This document shows, one piece after another, positions 51,521-60,873 of a DNA stretch of 64,000 nucleotides. The DNA lies in contig NZ_CP064939.1 of NCBI RefSeq assembly GCF_015679185.1, positions 3,782,001-3,846,000 of the forward strand, read 5' to 3'. Position numbers and translations under genes: made by a program. The notes beneath the pieces are model-generated. The model worked only from the letters and a program-made list of their open reading frames with translations, had not been told where the DNA came from and made no database searches. This DNA is from Pedobacter endophyticus. Lineage in GTDB: Bacteria; Bacteroidota; Bacteroidia; Sphingobacteriales; Sphingobacteriaceae. Each line of letters starts with the position of its first letter. Position 1 is the first letter of the stretch.

Positions 51521-54500
51521 ATGTACAAAATTTATATTAGAATTTTATGTACGCTTCGCGGCTACATCCCTAAATTACTATTAATGATGAAGTTAATAAC
51601 GGTCATAATGCTTGCTTCCCTGATGCAGGTTAGTGCTGCTTCATTTGGCCAATTAGTTACATTAAAGGAAAGAAATGTAACATTAGAGAAAATGTTCAGA
51701 GAGATCAGAAAACAATCTGGCTTCGACGTTTTGTTATCAACCAATAAAATTAAGAGTACCACCACAATCAATGCCAACTTTACCAACGCAACGGTAGAGG
51801 AAGTGATGGCAAAGATCACCTCTGGAAATGATTTAACCTACGTTATTGAGGACAAAACCATTTTAATCAAGCCGAGAGAAAAATCAATTATCGACAAGGT
51901 TGTTGAATATTTCGCGGCTGTGCGTGTAACAGGAAAGGTTAGAGATAAAAGTGGCGCTCCGCTTCCAGGAGTGAGTATTCGTGAAAAAGGTGGCGCTAAT
52001 GTAGCCTCAACTAACACCTCTGGCGATTATAGCATTACTGTTAACGATGGGGCTACCCTGGTTTTTAGCTTTATTGGCTACAAATCTCAGGAGGTAACGG
52101 TTAATGGCAGAAACGTAATCAACATCACTTTACAGGAAGATGCTGCGCAACTACAAGAAGTAAACGTAGTATCAACCGGTTATCAGCAGTTAGACAGAAA
52201 ATTGTTTACGGGTGCAGCTACTCAGTTAAAGGTTTCTGATGTTGAAAGACTTGGTGTATCCGATATTAGCCGCATGCTTGAAGGCCAGGTAGCGGGTGTT
52301 ACCCTACAAAACGTATCAGGTACTTTCGGTGCCGCACCAAAAATTCGGGTGCGTGGTGCAACGTCGCTATCGGGCGATAACAAGCCGCTTTGGGTAGTGG
52401 ATGGGATTATTTTGGAAGATGTTGTAAATATCTCAAATGAGGCCCTTTCAAGTGGTGATGCAAACACATTGCTTGGATCGTCAGTTGCCGGATTGAACGC
52501 TGATGACATCGAAAGCTTCAACATTTTGAAAGATGCGGCGGCAACAGCTATGTACGGTGCAAGGGCAATGAACGGTGTTATCGTTGTTACAACCAAAAAA
52601 GGTAGACAAACAGAAGGCAACCCAAGAATAAGCTATACCGGAAACTTTACAACCTATTCTAAGCCAACTTATGAAGGCACCGACATTTTAAATTCTGATG
52701 AGCAAATGGCTGTGTTGGTTGAATATTTCAACAAAGGTGCTTATCAAATTCCATCTTCTTCGAGCGGCCAAAACGGCGGTATCTTTTATAAAATGTACAA
52801 TGAACTTTATAACTATGATCCTGCAACTAAAACGTTTGCATTGCGCTACGATAAAGCAAGTGTTTCTAATTTCTTAAACCGATATGCCAATGCCAATACC
52901 GATTGGTTTGATGTGCTTTACAAAAATTCGTTAAAACAGGAGCACTCATTAAGTGTAACGTCAGGTACCGAGAAATTTCAAACCTATGCTTCTACATCGT
53001 ACCTAAATGATAAAGGCCAAACTATCGGAAGCAATGTTGACCGTTTTACGGGTAATTTCAGGGCGAACTTTGCTCCGAGTAAAAAGCTGAGCTTCGAATT
53101 GCTAACTACGGCCTCGGTGCGTAACCAAAGAACTCCGAGCGGCAACTCAGACAGGCAGTCGGATCCGGTTTATGGAAGCTACTACCGGGAGTTTGACGTT
53201 AACCCGTACAACTATGCCAGAAATACCAGCCGTTTAATCACTCCGTATGATGAAAATGGCAATTATGAGTATTTCATTAGAAATTATGCGCCATTTAACA
53301 TCTTGAACGAGCTTGAAAATAATTATACGACGCTTCAAATGCTTGATATCAAAGTACAGGGTGGGGTTAAATATAAAATTATTCCGGCGCTGACTTACTC
53401 TATTAACGCGGCTTATCGTTTCTCTAAATCAGAGAGACAAAGTTATGTGTTAGAGCAATCGAACCAGGCCCAGGCATTCAGATCGGGTGGTGATGCTACC
53501 CGCGATGGTGATAATCAGTACTTATATATCGACTCGGCCAACCCAACAGGTTTGCCAACAAGTATATTACCAACCGGTGGTTTTTACAATACAGCTGGTG
53601 ATAATTTAACGAATTACTATTTCAGACACGACCTTGTTTTTGATAAAAACTTCAACGATAAACATTTAGTTAACGTGTTCGGATCAATGGAGGTTCGTTA
53701 TATCGACCGCCAAAATCAATACTTTAACGGTGTAGGCTATCAGTATGAAAATGGGGGCTTGGTAAATCCAAGTTATTTGTACTTCAAGCAATCTGGCGAA
53801 GCTGGAAAAGCATACTTTGGCATGGGCAATAACTTTGAGCGCTATGTGGCTTATATGTTAAGAGCCGCCTATTCTTATAAAGGTCTTTACAGCTTTAACG
53901 CTACTACACGCTACGATGGTTCGAATAAAATGGGCAGAAGTAGAGAGGCAAGATGGTTACCAACCTGGAACGTTTCGGGTTCGTGGAATGCCGATCAGGA
54001 AAGCTTCTGGCCTAAAAATGACATCGTTACTTACGCTGTTTTACGTGGTTCGTACGGTTTAACGGCCAGTATTGGTAATGCAACCAATGCACTTCCTGTT
54101 TTTTACGATCAGATTTCGAGAAGACAACTGTTAAAAGATCAGGAAGTTCAAACCTATATTTCTACACTTCAAAACAGACAACTTACCTGGGAGAAATCGT
54201 ACGATGCCAACGTGGGTCTCGATTTAAGATTCTTCAAAAACAAAGTGAATTTCTCTGTTGATGTTTACAATCGTTCTATTCACGATTTATTGGGAAGTTT
54301 AAATACTTCAGGTATCGGTGGTGAGTTTACAAAAACGGCCAACTACGCAGAAATGTCGAGCAAGGGTATAGAGTTTACCATTTCGGGTTCGCCAATCAAT
54401 ACCGACGACTTCAAATGGGCAACCAACTTTAACTTTGCCTTTAACAAAACCAAAATTACCAGGTTAGATGCCTTGCCGAACATTTGGAGAGCAGTATCTG

Positions 54501-55213
54501 CAACAGGTGGTGCCGTGCTTGGATATCCGCAGAGAGGATTGTTCTCGGTTCAGTTTGCTGGCTTGAATCCGCAATACGGTTACCCAACTTTTTACGGTAC
54601 TGATGGTGCTGCAACAACTTACATCGGCCTGCAAGATGATGATATTGAGATCTTAAAGTACGAAGGTCCAACCGATCCAACAACAACCGGAGGTTTCTTT
54701 AACCAGTTCAGGTACAAAAACTTCGCGTTATCTGCATTATTTAAATTTTCGGCAGGCAATGCACTACGTTTAGCGCCGTCAATCGCCGCTTCTTATTCAG
54801 ATATGACTACTTTGAGTCGCGATGTATTAAACAGATGGATTATGCCTGGAGATGAAAAAATTACTAACGTGCCTGCATTGCTCGATCCGGTTTCTGCAGC
54901 CGCTATCGTAAGTTCAACAGGCTCTACAACCAACGCATCTTACCCTTATAACCTTTACAATTACTCAACAGAACGTGTGGTTAGTGGAGATTACCTTAAG
55001 CTATCGAGGATAACCGCAAGCTATGATATTCCTAAAAAAATCACGTCGAAATTTAAAATGACTAATGCCTCGTTTATTCTGGCATGTGATAATGTTGCTG
55101 TATTATACGCCGACAAGAGATTGAACGGAGAAGATCCGGAGTTCTTTTCAACCGGAGGTGTTGCATTACCGGTTCCAACACAATTCACACTATCATTAAG
55201 AGTTGGATTTTAA
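51521..55213 (+). CDS. SusC/RagA-family TonB-linked transporter with STN domain
   Basis: A signal peptide (ending near AASFGQ) is followed by an STN domain (about residues 55-115). A carboxypeptidase-regulatory-like domain (about 133-205; KVRDKSGAPLPGVSIREKG) leads into the plug, with NVVSTGYQQLDRKLFTGAAT, KIRVRGATSLSGDNKPLWVVDG and SFNILKDAAATAMYGARAMNGVIVV. The rest is a long barrel; 1230 residues in all. The plug sequence is very close to that of the partial gene at 61874. The ligand is unknown. A following peptidase gene makes a peptide or glycopeptide plausible. Confidence 0.95.
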   Translation: MYKIYIRILCTLRGYIPKLLLMMKLITVIMLASLMQVSAASFGQLVTLKERNVTLEKMFREIRKQSGFDVLLSTNKIKSTTTINANFTNATVEEVMAKITSGNDLTYVIEDKTILIKPREKSIIDKVVEYFAAVRVTGKVRDKSGAPLPGVSIREKGGANVASTNTSGDYSITVNDGATLVFSFIGYKSQEVTVNGRNVINITLQEDAAQLQEVNVVSTGYQQLDRKLFTGAATQLKVSDVERLGVSDISRMLEGQVAGVTLQNVSGTFGAAPKIRVRGATSLSGDNKPLWVVDGIILEDVVNISNEALSSGDANTLLGSSVAGLNADDIESFNILKDAAATAMYGARAMNGVIVVTTKKGRQTEGNPRISYTGNFTTYSKPTYEGTDILNSDEQMAVLVEYFNKGAYQIPSSSSGQNGGIFYKMYNELYNYDPATKTFALRYDKASVSNFLNRYANANTDWFDVLYKNSLKQEHSLSVTSGTEKFQTYASTSYLNDKGQTIGSNVDRFTGNFRANFAPSKKLSFELLTTASVRNQRTPSGNSDRQSDPVYGSYYREFDVNPYNYARNTSRLITPYDENGNYEYFIRNYAPFNILNELENNYTTLQMLDIKVQGGVKYKIIPALTYSINAAYRFSKSERQSYVLEQSNQAQAFRSGGDATRDGDNQYLYIDSANPTGLPTSILPTGGFYNTAGDNLTNYYFRHDLVFDKNFNDKHLVNVFGSMEVRYIDRQNQYFNGVGYQYENGGLVNPSYLYFKQSGEAGKAYFGMGNNFERYVAYMLRAAYSYKGLYSFNATTRYDGSNKMGRSREARWLPTWNVSGSWNADQESFWPKNDIVTYAVLRGSYGLTASIGNATNALPVFYDQISRRQLLKDQEVQTYISTLQNRQLTWEKSYDANVGLDLRFFKNKVNFSVDVYNRSIHDLLGSLNTSGIGGEFTKTANYAEMSSKGIEFTISGSPINTDDFKWATNFNFAFNKTKITRLDALPNIWRAVSATGGAVLGYPQRGLFSVQFAGLNPQYGYPTFYGTDGAATTYIGLQDDDIEILKYEGPTDPTTTGGFFNQFRYKNFALSALFKFSAGNALRLAPSIAASYSDMTTLSRDVLNRWIMPGDEKITNVPALLDPVSAAAIVSSTGSTTNASYPYNLYNYSTERVVSGDYLKLSRITASYDIPKKITSKFKMTNASFILACDNVAVLYADKRLNGEDPEFFSTGGVALPVPTQFTLSLRVGF

Positions 55214-55224
55214 TTTGAAAAACT

Positions 55225-56688
55225 ATGAAAATAATTAAATCAATAGCGATATTATCAACTGTAACCGTTTTGGTGTCACTACAATCATGTAAGAAATACT
55301 TAGATGAGGTGCCTGATAACAGAACAGAAATAACAACTGTAGCTAAAGTAGCACAGTTAACTGCAACCGCTTATCCTACGGCGCATTACATTACGTTTGC
55401 CGAAGCCGCTTCTGATAATACAGAAGAAAAGGAAAAAGGCGTTGGATCATTAAACGAAGCCTGGGATAAACCATATTATTGGGAAGACTTATCCGGAACG
55501 CCTACAAACAGCGCCGGCTCTTACTGGAATGGCTGTTACGAGGCTATTGCTGCGGCCAACCAGGCTTTGCAGGCAATACAGGACGGCAATTTCGGCGATG
55601 CCGTGTTGCCATACAAAGGCGAGGCGCTTGTTGCCCGAGCTTATGCACACTTTATGCTGGCCGTATTTTTTGCTAAACCTTACGAAAAAGGAGGGGCAAA
55701 TTCATCACCTGGCATTCCTTATGTAACTGAGCCAGAAACCCAGCCTATTAAGCAATATTCGAGAGGAACGGTTCAGGAAACTTACGATAAGATAAAGAAA
55801 GATTTGGAAGAAGGCCTACCGCTTTTATCAGCAAGTGCTTATACCGTTCCGAAATATCACTTTACCCCTTCTGCTGCACATGCTTTTGCATCGCGTTTTT
55901 ACCTGTTTCTTGGCGAGTGGCAAAAGGTTATCGATCATGCCAACTTAACCGTACCGGGCAACGATTTTGTTAATAATATGAGACCAGTTTCTACAACCTT
56001 ATATGAAATGACAAATAACGATTTCAGGGCAAACTATACCAAAACCGAGCAAAGAACAGCAATTATGCTTGGCAACGCGTACAGTACCTACACTTACGAG
56101 AATACGCCAAACCACGGTATCGGCAATAAACTGGTTACCATGTTTACCTCTCCAAACGTAACCGGAAAAATATTAGCCAATAAAGTTTACCAATGGAGTG
56201 CAGGAAACTATAACACACTCAAGTATTTATATTATTTCTTCTATACCGGTCCGGGAATCGGGTTTCCTTATTTAGTAGTGCCTTTGCTTACTGCTGATGA
56301 AACTTTGATGAACAGAGCTGAGGCTTATGCGCAGTTAGGGCTTAACGACGCTGCACTGAAAGATATCAACGACTTTATGAAAGTGAGAATCAGAGGTTAT
56401 AACGCCAACACCGATGTGGTAACATTGGCAAAAATCAAAGTTTTTTACAATATCGACGATCCAAAAGAAGGGTTGATCAGAACAATTTTGGATTCTAAAA
56501 AAGCAGAGTTTTTAGAAGAAGGGATCAGGTGGATGGACATTGTGCGTACCGGAATTACGGTAAGACACAACGTTTACAGCAATGTGGGCGTAGAGAGCTT
56601 CATGGAGCTTAAACCAGGCGATCCACGCAGATTGTTTCAATTGCCAACTGAAGTTAAATTATCGGGAGTAGAACAAAATCCAAGATAA
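55225..56688 (+). CDS. RagB/SusD-family surface lipoprotein
   Basis: The lipoprotein signal ends LVSLQSCKKYLDEVPDNRTE. Helical TPR-like segments include NGCYEAIAAANQALQAIQDG and KGEALVARAYAHFMLAVFFAK. The C-terminal SusD block has ILDSKKAEFLEEGIRWMDIVRTG and ends with RRLFQLPTEVKLSGVEQNPR, the normal family ending. At 487 residues it is full length. It starts 11 bp after the SusC stop and forms the lid for that transporter. The ligand is not a recognisable glycan from context. Confidence 0.93.
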   Translation: MKIIKSIAILSTVTVLVSLQSCKKYLDEVPDNRTEITTVAKVAQLTATAYPTAHYITFAEAASDNTEEKEKGVGSLNEAWDKPYYWEDLSGTPTNSAGSYWNGCYEAIAAANQALQAIQDGNFGDAVLPYKGEALVARAYAHFMLAVFFAKPYEKGGANSSPGIPYVTEPETQPIKQYSRGTVQETYDKIKKDLEEGLPLLSASAYTVPKYHFTPSAAHAFASRFYLFLGEWQKVIDHANLTVPGNDFVNNMRPVSTTLYEMTNNDFRANYTKTEQRTAIMLGNAYSTYTYENTPNHGIGNKLVTMFTSPNVTGKILANKVYQWSAGNYNTLKYLYYFFYTGPGIGFPYLVVPLLTADETLMNRAEAYAQLGLNDAALKDINDFMKVRIRGYNANTDVVTLAKIKVFYNIDDPKEGLIRTILDSKKAEFLEEGIRWMDIVRTGITVRHNVYSNVGVESFMELKPGDPRRLFQLPTEVKLSGVEQNPR

Positions 56689-56694
56689 ATGATT

Positions 56695-58059
56695 ATGAAA
56701 AATATTATAAAAAGTACACTGGCCGTAGTAATTTTCCTTATCGTTGCTAGCTCATGCCGTAAAACTGAAAATCTGGATGTAGACTTTGATAAGTACAATC
56801 TGGATATGCCCGAAACCAATACCGACTTGGATAAGTGGCTAAATACAAATTTGCTCGATCCTTACAACATGAAAGTGGTGTACAGGTTTAACAGGTATTA
56901 CTACGGAGACGCTGCAGCCGATGTTGCGCCACTTAAACCTGAAAATGTACAACCAATGATGCAAACCGTATTGGATGGTTACATTGCGCCTTACCTTAAA
57001 ATAGCTGGCTTAGATTTCGTTCAGCGTACCAACCCTAAAGAGTGGGTGTTATACGGTTCTAATAAGTATCAAACTGATGGTTCTGCCATTGCGGGAACAG
57101 CAGCCGGAGGTAAACGTGTAACCCTTTATGGCGTTAACTATTTCAGCCTGTCGCCAGGCTTCGTAAGCTCGAGGTTATTTGTTATTCACCACGAGTTTAC
57201 ACACATCTTAAACCAAACGGTTGCCATTCCTATCGATTTTGAGGCCATTTCTGGTGGTGCCTACAAGCAGCCGTGGACATTAACATCGGCAGCTACAGCT
57301 AAAGAAAACGGCTTCTTAGGCCCGTACGCAAGTGGAAGCCCAACAGAGGATTACGCAGAAACTACCGCTACGTTATTGGTATCGGGCCAATCGTATTATG
57401 ATAACTACGCAAATACGTCGAATGCAACAGCAAAAAGCAGAATTAAGCTGAAAGAGGCCAATGTTGTAAACTACTTCAACACCGCTTTTGGTATCGATTT
57501 CAGAAAATTGCAGAAAGAGGTTCAAAATTATATCAAAAATACCGTGAAAGATCCTGCGGTTTCTTTCGGATACTGGTTAAACCGGAATCTATACAAAAGT
57601 ATGTCGATCAATTTGGATAATGACGTTACTTACAGTACTTACGGTATTTCTGATCAGTTTAAAACAGCTTATCAAACCTCTAAAACCAATGTGAACACCT
57701 TGGCAGGTTACGGATTAACCTTTAATTCGATTAAGCTGAACTTTACTTCACCAACAGCAATGACGATGGAGGTGAGCTTTAACCAGGGTACAAACGCATA
57801 CGTGGCCAACTACAATTTTGCAATGGCTGTAACTGATGCAACCGGGGCAACTAAGTTTACGCTGTCATCAACTGCTCCGACAGGAAATGCAGCATTGTTG
57901 TTAACCTCGGTACAGCCACTTTTAACCTATTTATCTGCTAACAATTTCGTTGCAGATTGGTTGCCAGCTGCATATAACACAGGTACCTACACCAATTTTG
58001 GTGGGTTTTATGTTAGCGGTTCACCAACAAACTATTTTTACGGCGCTTTAGGGCAATAA
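56695..58059 (+). CDS. Putative zinc-binding metallopeptidase (Peptidase_Mx1-like) lipoprotein
   Basis: The zinc motif HEXXH is H166-E-F-T-H170 in VIHHEFTHILNQ, and an acidic cluster EDYAE at 218-222 may give the third ligand. Between them lies IPIDFEAISGGAYKQPW. The N-terminus is a lipoprotein signal (VASSCRKTEN). The C-terminal part (about 340-454) is a beta domain similar to that of DUF4302 proteins. The start at ATG 56695 gives 454 residues; another ATG lies 6 bp earlier, right after the SusD stop. Role inferred: surface cleavage of a protein ligand for the SusCD pair. Whether it is active was not tested. Confidence 0.82.
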   Translation: MKNIIKSTLAVVIFLIVASSCRKTENLDVDFDKYNLDMPETNTDLDKWLNTNLLDPYNMKVVYRFNRYYYGDAAADVAPLKPENVQPMMQTVLDGYIAPYLKIAGLDFVQRTNPKEWVLYGSNKYQTDGSAIAGTAAGGKRVTLYGVNYFSLSPGFVSSRLFVIHHEFTHILNQTVAIPIDFEAISGGAYKQPWTLTSAATAKENGFLGPYASGSPTEDYAETTATLLVSGQSYYDNYANTSNATAKSRIKLKEANVVNYFNTAFGIDFRKLQKEVQNYIKNTVKDPAVSFGYWLNRNLYKSMSINLDNDVTYSTYGISDQFKTAYQTSKTNVNTLAGYGLTFNSIKLNFTSPTAMTMEVSFNQGTNAYVANYNFAMAVTDATGATKFTLSSTAPTGNAALLLTSVQPLLTYLSANNFVADWLPAAYNTGTYTNFGGFYVSGSPTNYFYGALGQ

Positions 58060-58070
58060 ATTTAACTGTT

Positions 58071-59414
58071 ATGAAAAAGATATTATTTTTATTTGCATGT
58101 CTACTGATATTTGCAGGCTGCAAGAAGTCTTCGTTTGAGGCCAAATTCGACCAAGATCCCGAAATTAGGATGGGTGAGGCCATTGCAAAAGTAAAAAATA
58201 CTTTAAGCAGTGCCGAAAACGGCTGGATTGCCACAACGCCCACTGCCGACGGTGGTGGTTACAGTTTCTTTATGAAGTTTGATGGTACCGAAAACGTTAA
58301 AATGTACGCCGACTTAAATGATGCTTCTGCTAAAACGGAATATGCCTCATATTATCGCGTTAAGCAAGATCAAGGTGTTGATCTGGTTTTCGATACGTTT
58401 ACTTATATCACCATGCTCAACGATCCGGATCCTTCAACATTCGGTGGGCTTCTTAGAACGGGGTTCAAAAGCGATGTAGACTTCATTTACGACCGATCAT
58501 CTGGCGATAGCATCGTTTTCATTGGAAAAAGATACCGCCAACCGTTAAAGATGGTTAAAGCAACTGCAGCACAGAGAGCCACTTATGAAGCCGCTGGTTT
58601 AAAAACAGCAATAGATAAGATAAAGGGTTTTTTTGCAATAAATACTAACCCCTATATAGATGTAACTTTAAATGGTGTAGCATCAAGAGTTGGTGTTTCT
58701 CCAAACCTTACAAACAATGTTTTATCTGGTAAAAGAATAGATCTATCGGTGATGTTAGCAGATGGTACAATATCATCTGGCGTACAAAAGTTTGCATTCA
58801 CGCTACTCGGTGGCGAAATACTAAATGGCGGATTGGTATGGCAGGGCATTACTTTTGTTAGAATGGCTTGGAAAGACGCTACAACTTTGGCGCTATATGA
58901 TTCTACAGAAAAAGAATACATCATTAAAAATTCTCCAACTCCTTTATTACCAGTACACTTACTGTTAGGAGTTAAGTTTTCTTCTATTGTTGTACCTTTT
59001 GCAACCACATATCCAGGTTGGTCATCTGATTTTTCAGCTAGAAGAGCTGCAGCTGCAGCTGCCATGCTAGCAGGCCCTTATCAGTTAAGATTAGATAAAA
59101 TGACTTTTGCTTTTGCAGTTGTGAATAAGAGAATGACATTAACAACAGATATTTATCAAGGAGCTAATAGATTTGTTGGAGATTTCCCATTTACTTATAC
59201 AAAAACAGATGCCGGAGTATTCAAATTTACGGCAGGAACGCCAACTGGAAATGCAGGATTAATTGTTGCCAATATGGCCCCATTAACCACGCAGAGACTA
59301 AATGTTGATACATTCACTTTGGCTTATTTCGTTAATCCAACCACAGGCGAAACGCTGGGTCAGTTTAGAAGTATTGAACATCCCGATTTTACTTTCAGTG
59401 GATCTCTATTGTAA
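58071..59414 (+). CDS. DUF4302-domain lipoprotein
   Basis: A lipobox (IFAGCKKSSFE) is followed by the DUF4302 start EIRMGEAIAKVKNTLSSAENGWIATTPTADGGGYSFF and a long beta-rich region. The ending TGETLGQFRSIEHPDFTFSG resembles the end of the preceding peptidase (TNFGGFYVSGSPTNYFYG). DUF4302 genes travel with SusCD and Mx1 peptidase genes in Bacteroidota, and a surface ligand-binding role is inferred from that. From about 58610 to 59290 the codons look more AT-rich than at either end. It lies 11 bp after the peptidase gene; length 447. Confidence 0.82.
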   Translation: MKKILFLFACLLIFAGCKKSSFEAKFDQDPEIRMGEAIAKVKNTLSSAENGWIATTPTADGGGYSFFMKFDGTENVKMYADLNDASAKTEYASYYRVKQDQGVDLVFDTFTYITMLNDPDPSTFGGLLRTGFKSDVDFIYDRSSGDSIVFIGKRYRQPLKMVKATAAQRATYEAAGLKTAIDKIKGFFAINTNPYIDVTLNGVASRVGVSPNLTNNVLSGKRIDLSVMLADGTISSGVQKFAFTLLGGEILNGGLVWQGITFVRMAWKDATTLALYDSTEKEYIIKNSPTPLLPVHLLLGVKFSSIVVPFATTYPGWSSDFSARRAAAAAAMLAGPYQLRLDKMTFAFAVVNKRMTLTTDIYQGANRFVGDFPFTYTKTDAGVFKFTAGTPTGNAGLIVANMAPLTTQRLNVDTFTLAYFVNPTTGETLGQFRSIEHPDFTFSGSLL

Positions 59415-59434
59415 TCTTAATCATTAACCCTCTT

Positions 59435-59466
59435 AAAGCCCCCGAATTTCGGGGGCTTTTTTATCA
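59435..59466 (+). terminator. Intrinsic terminator of the second SusCD locus
   Basis: AAAGCCCCCGAA and TTCGGGGGCTTT form a perfect GC-rich stem of 12 bp with a very small loop, followed by T residues. It lies 20 bp after the DUF4302 stop. Confidence 0.93.
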
Positions 59467-59489
59467 AAAGTAATCGCTATCTTTAAATC

Positions 59490-59771
59490 ATGGAACATCA
59501 CATCAAACAAGTAAAAAACGTTTTTTACATCACCCTCTTTGCAGGTTGCTATTTTGTATTGGCTTTCGCCGGTGTGTTTCAACATGCTGATTCAAAACTG
59601 GTGGGTGGCCTTTTTGAACTATTCACCATCCCATTATTGTTATTCCTTGTATTTGCACTTTTATACTCATTTTACCTGCTGGTTATTAAGCATTCAAAGC
59701 CGAGGCTTTATCTTTTAACAAGCCTTATTGTCTCATTTGCGATAATCGTGACGATGTTTTTCGTTCCGTAA
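59490..59771 (+). CDS. Small membrane protein of unknown function
   Basis: This 93-residue protein has three hydrophobic segments: VFYITLFAGCYFVLAFAGVF (about residues 11-30), LLFLVFALLYSFYLLVI (about 50-67) and LLTSLIVSFAIIVTMFFV at the C-terminus. I do not recognise a family. A -7-like TATCTTTA lies 4 bp before the ATG. It is a single gene between the terminator of the second SusCD locus and the third ECF locus. Confidence 0.6.
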   Translation: MEHHIKQVKNVFYITLFAGCYFVLAFAGVFQHADSKLVGGLFELFTIPLLLFLVFALLYSFYLLVIKHSKPRLYLLTSLIVSFAIIVTMFFVP

Positions 59772-60169
59772 CTTACGTAGCAAAAGCATTTCCCAAAACA
59801 TTCGAAAGGGGATATTACGCCCCAATGTTAACAACACTTCTCAACCACTTCGCCTGCCGTTCTGAGGTTGCGAAGCAATCATTGGCAGCAACTCACCATC
59901 AATCTCTTTTTTAGTTGCTTTCATTTGTTTACCTTTGTTATTATGATTTCTGGTTAATCACCTTTGATGCATGCGCCGACGTTGTGACTCTCAATAAGGA
60001 GAGCAGCAATGTTTAAATGTGATCGGGGTATCGGTGTTGCACTCACCTTTCTACAGCTCCCAACATCATCCAGAAAATAATATTCCTGTTGTTATAAGTC
60101 TTCTTCCGGTAACATGGTCATCAACAATTAATTGTTTGATTTCAAGGTTGTTATTTGATTTTATTGTGT
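59772..60169. other. 398-bp region without a recognised gene ahead of the third ECF locus
   Basis: No frame longer than about 66 codons is convincing. A perfect TAnnTTTG motif, TACCTTTG, lies at 59930-59937, about 230 bp before the sigma start. The rest holds no repeat that I can relate to those elsewhere in the window. Confidence 0.4.
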
Positions 60170-60766
60170 ATGGATGTTTTAGCCATAACAACGGGACAAG
60201 ACTTAATTCACATTATTGAGAAGGGCCGTCCTGCGGTCTTTACCCGATTTTATACCTCTTATTTCCAGAAGCTATTATTGGCGAGCGATAAATATGTAAA
60301 AGATGTTTACGTGGCCGAGGAAGTTGTTCAAGACGTTTTCCTGAAAATTTGGGAGCAACCAAACCGAATTCTAGCCGTGAGATCAATTAAATCTTACCTC
60401 TATAAAGCAGTAATTAATGCATCTATTAATTACCTGAACCGCCAAAGAAACATCGGTCAGCATCACTTAAAGCTCATTGCTGAATTATCTGACGATTGTG
60501 TAAACGATCTTGAAGAGGAAAATGAGATTATTCTTCTCCTTCACCGCGAAATAGAAAGGCTGCCCGTTCAGTGTAGAAAAATCTTTAAGCTGAGCCGCTT
60601 TGAGCATTTAAAGTATAAGGAGATTGCCGCAGAGCTCGGAATTTCCGAAAAAACTGTCGAGAACCACATTGGCCATGCGTTAAAGACGCTACGTAACCGC
60701 TTTATGAATGATAAGCAATTGCATAAAAAGGGCAAAAGCTTTCTTTTTAATAGTTATTTGTTCTAA
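60170..60766 (+). CDS. ECF RNA polymerase sigma factor of the third locus
   Basis: Region 2 lies at about residues 20-90, with FTRFYTSYFQKLLLASDKYV and AEEVVQDVFLKIWEQPNRIL. Region 4 is LPVQCRKIFKLSRFEHLKYKEIAAELGISEKTVENHIGHALKTL. Both match FecI-like sigmas of this phylum. ATG 60170 gives 198 residues; the open frame begins at a TTG 15 bp earlier. The FecR gene follows after 107 bp and the paired STN-type receptor after that. Confidence 0.9.
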   Translation: MDVLAITTGQDLIHIIEKGRPAVFTRFYTSYFQKLLLASDKYVKDVYVAEEVVQDVFLKIWEQPNRILAVRSIKSYLYKAVINASINYLNRQRNIGQHHLKLIAELSDDCVNDLEEENEIILLLHREIERLPVQCRKIFKLSRFEHLKYKEIAAELGISEKTVENHIGHALKTLRNRFMNDKQLHKKGKSFLFNSYLF

Positions 60767-60873
60767 TACACAGGTATATATCTCCCATTTTTATTCTTTT
60801 TCAAAAAACACTAGGGGTTTTTAAAAATGTAATTGTCTACATGCAATAGAACCAAGACCAAACTAGCTTACCA

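Noticed and set aside
52222..52799. Complement-strand frames in the SusC plug regions (52222-52620 and 62608-62799)
   Set aside because: The two frames resemble each other only because the sense-strand plugs are paralogous; there is no independent sign of coding.
58652..59065. 137-codon frame on the complement of the DUF4302 gene
   Set aside because: It overlaps a clear lipoprotein gene and begins with an alanine run that mirrors the sense strand; it is taken as a shadow.
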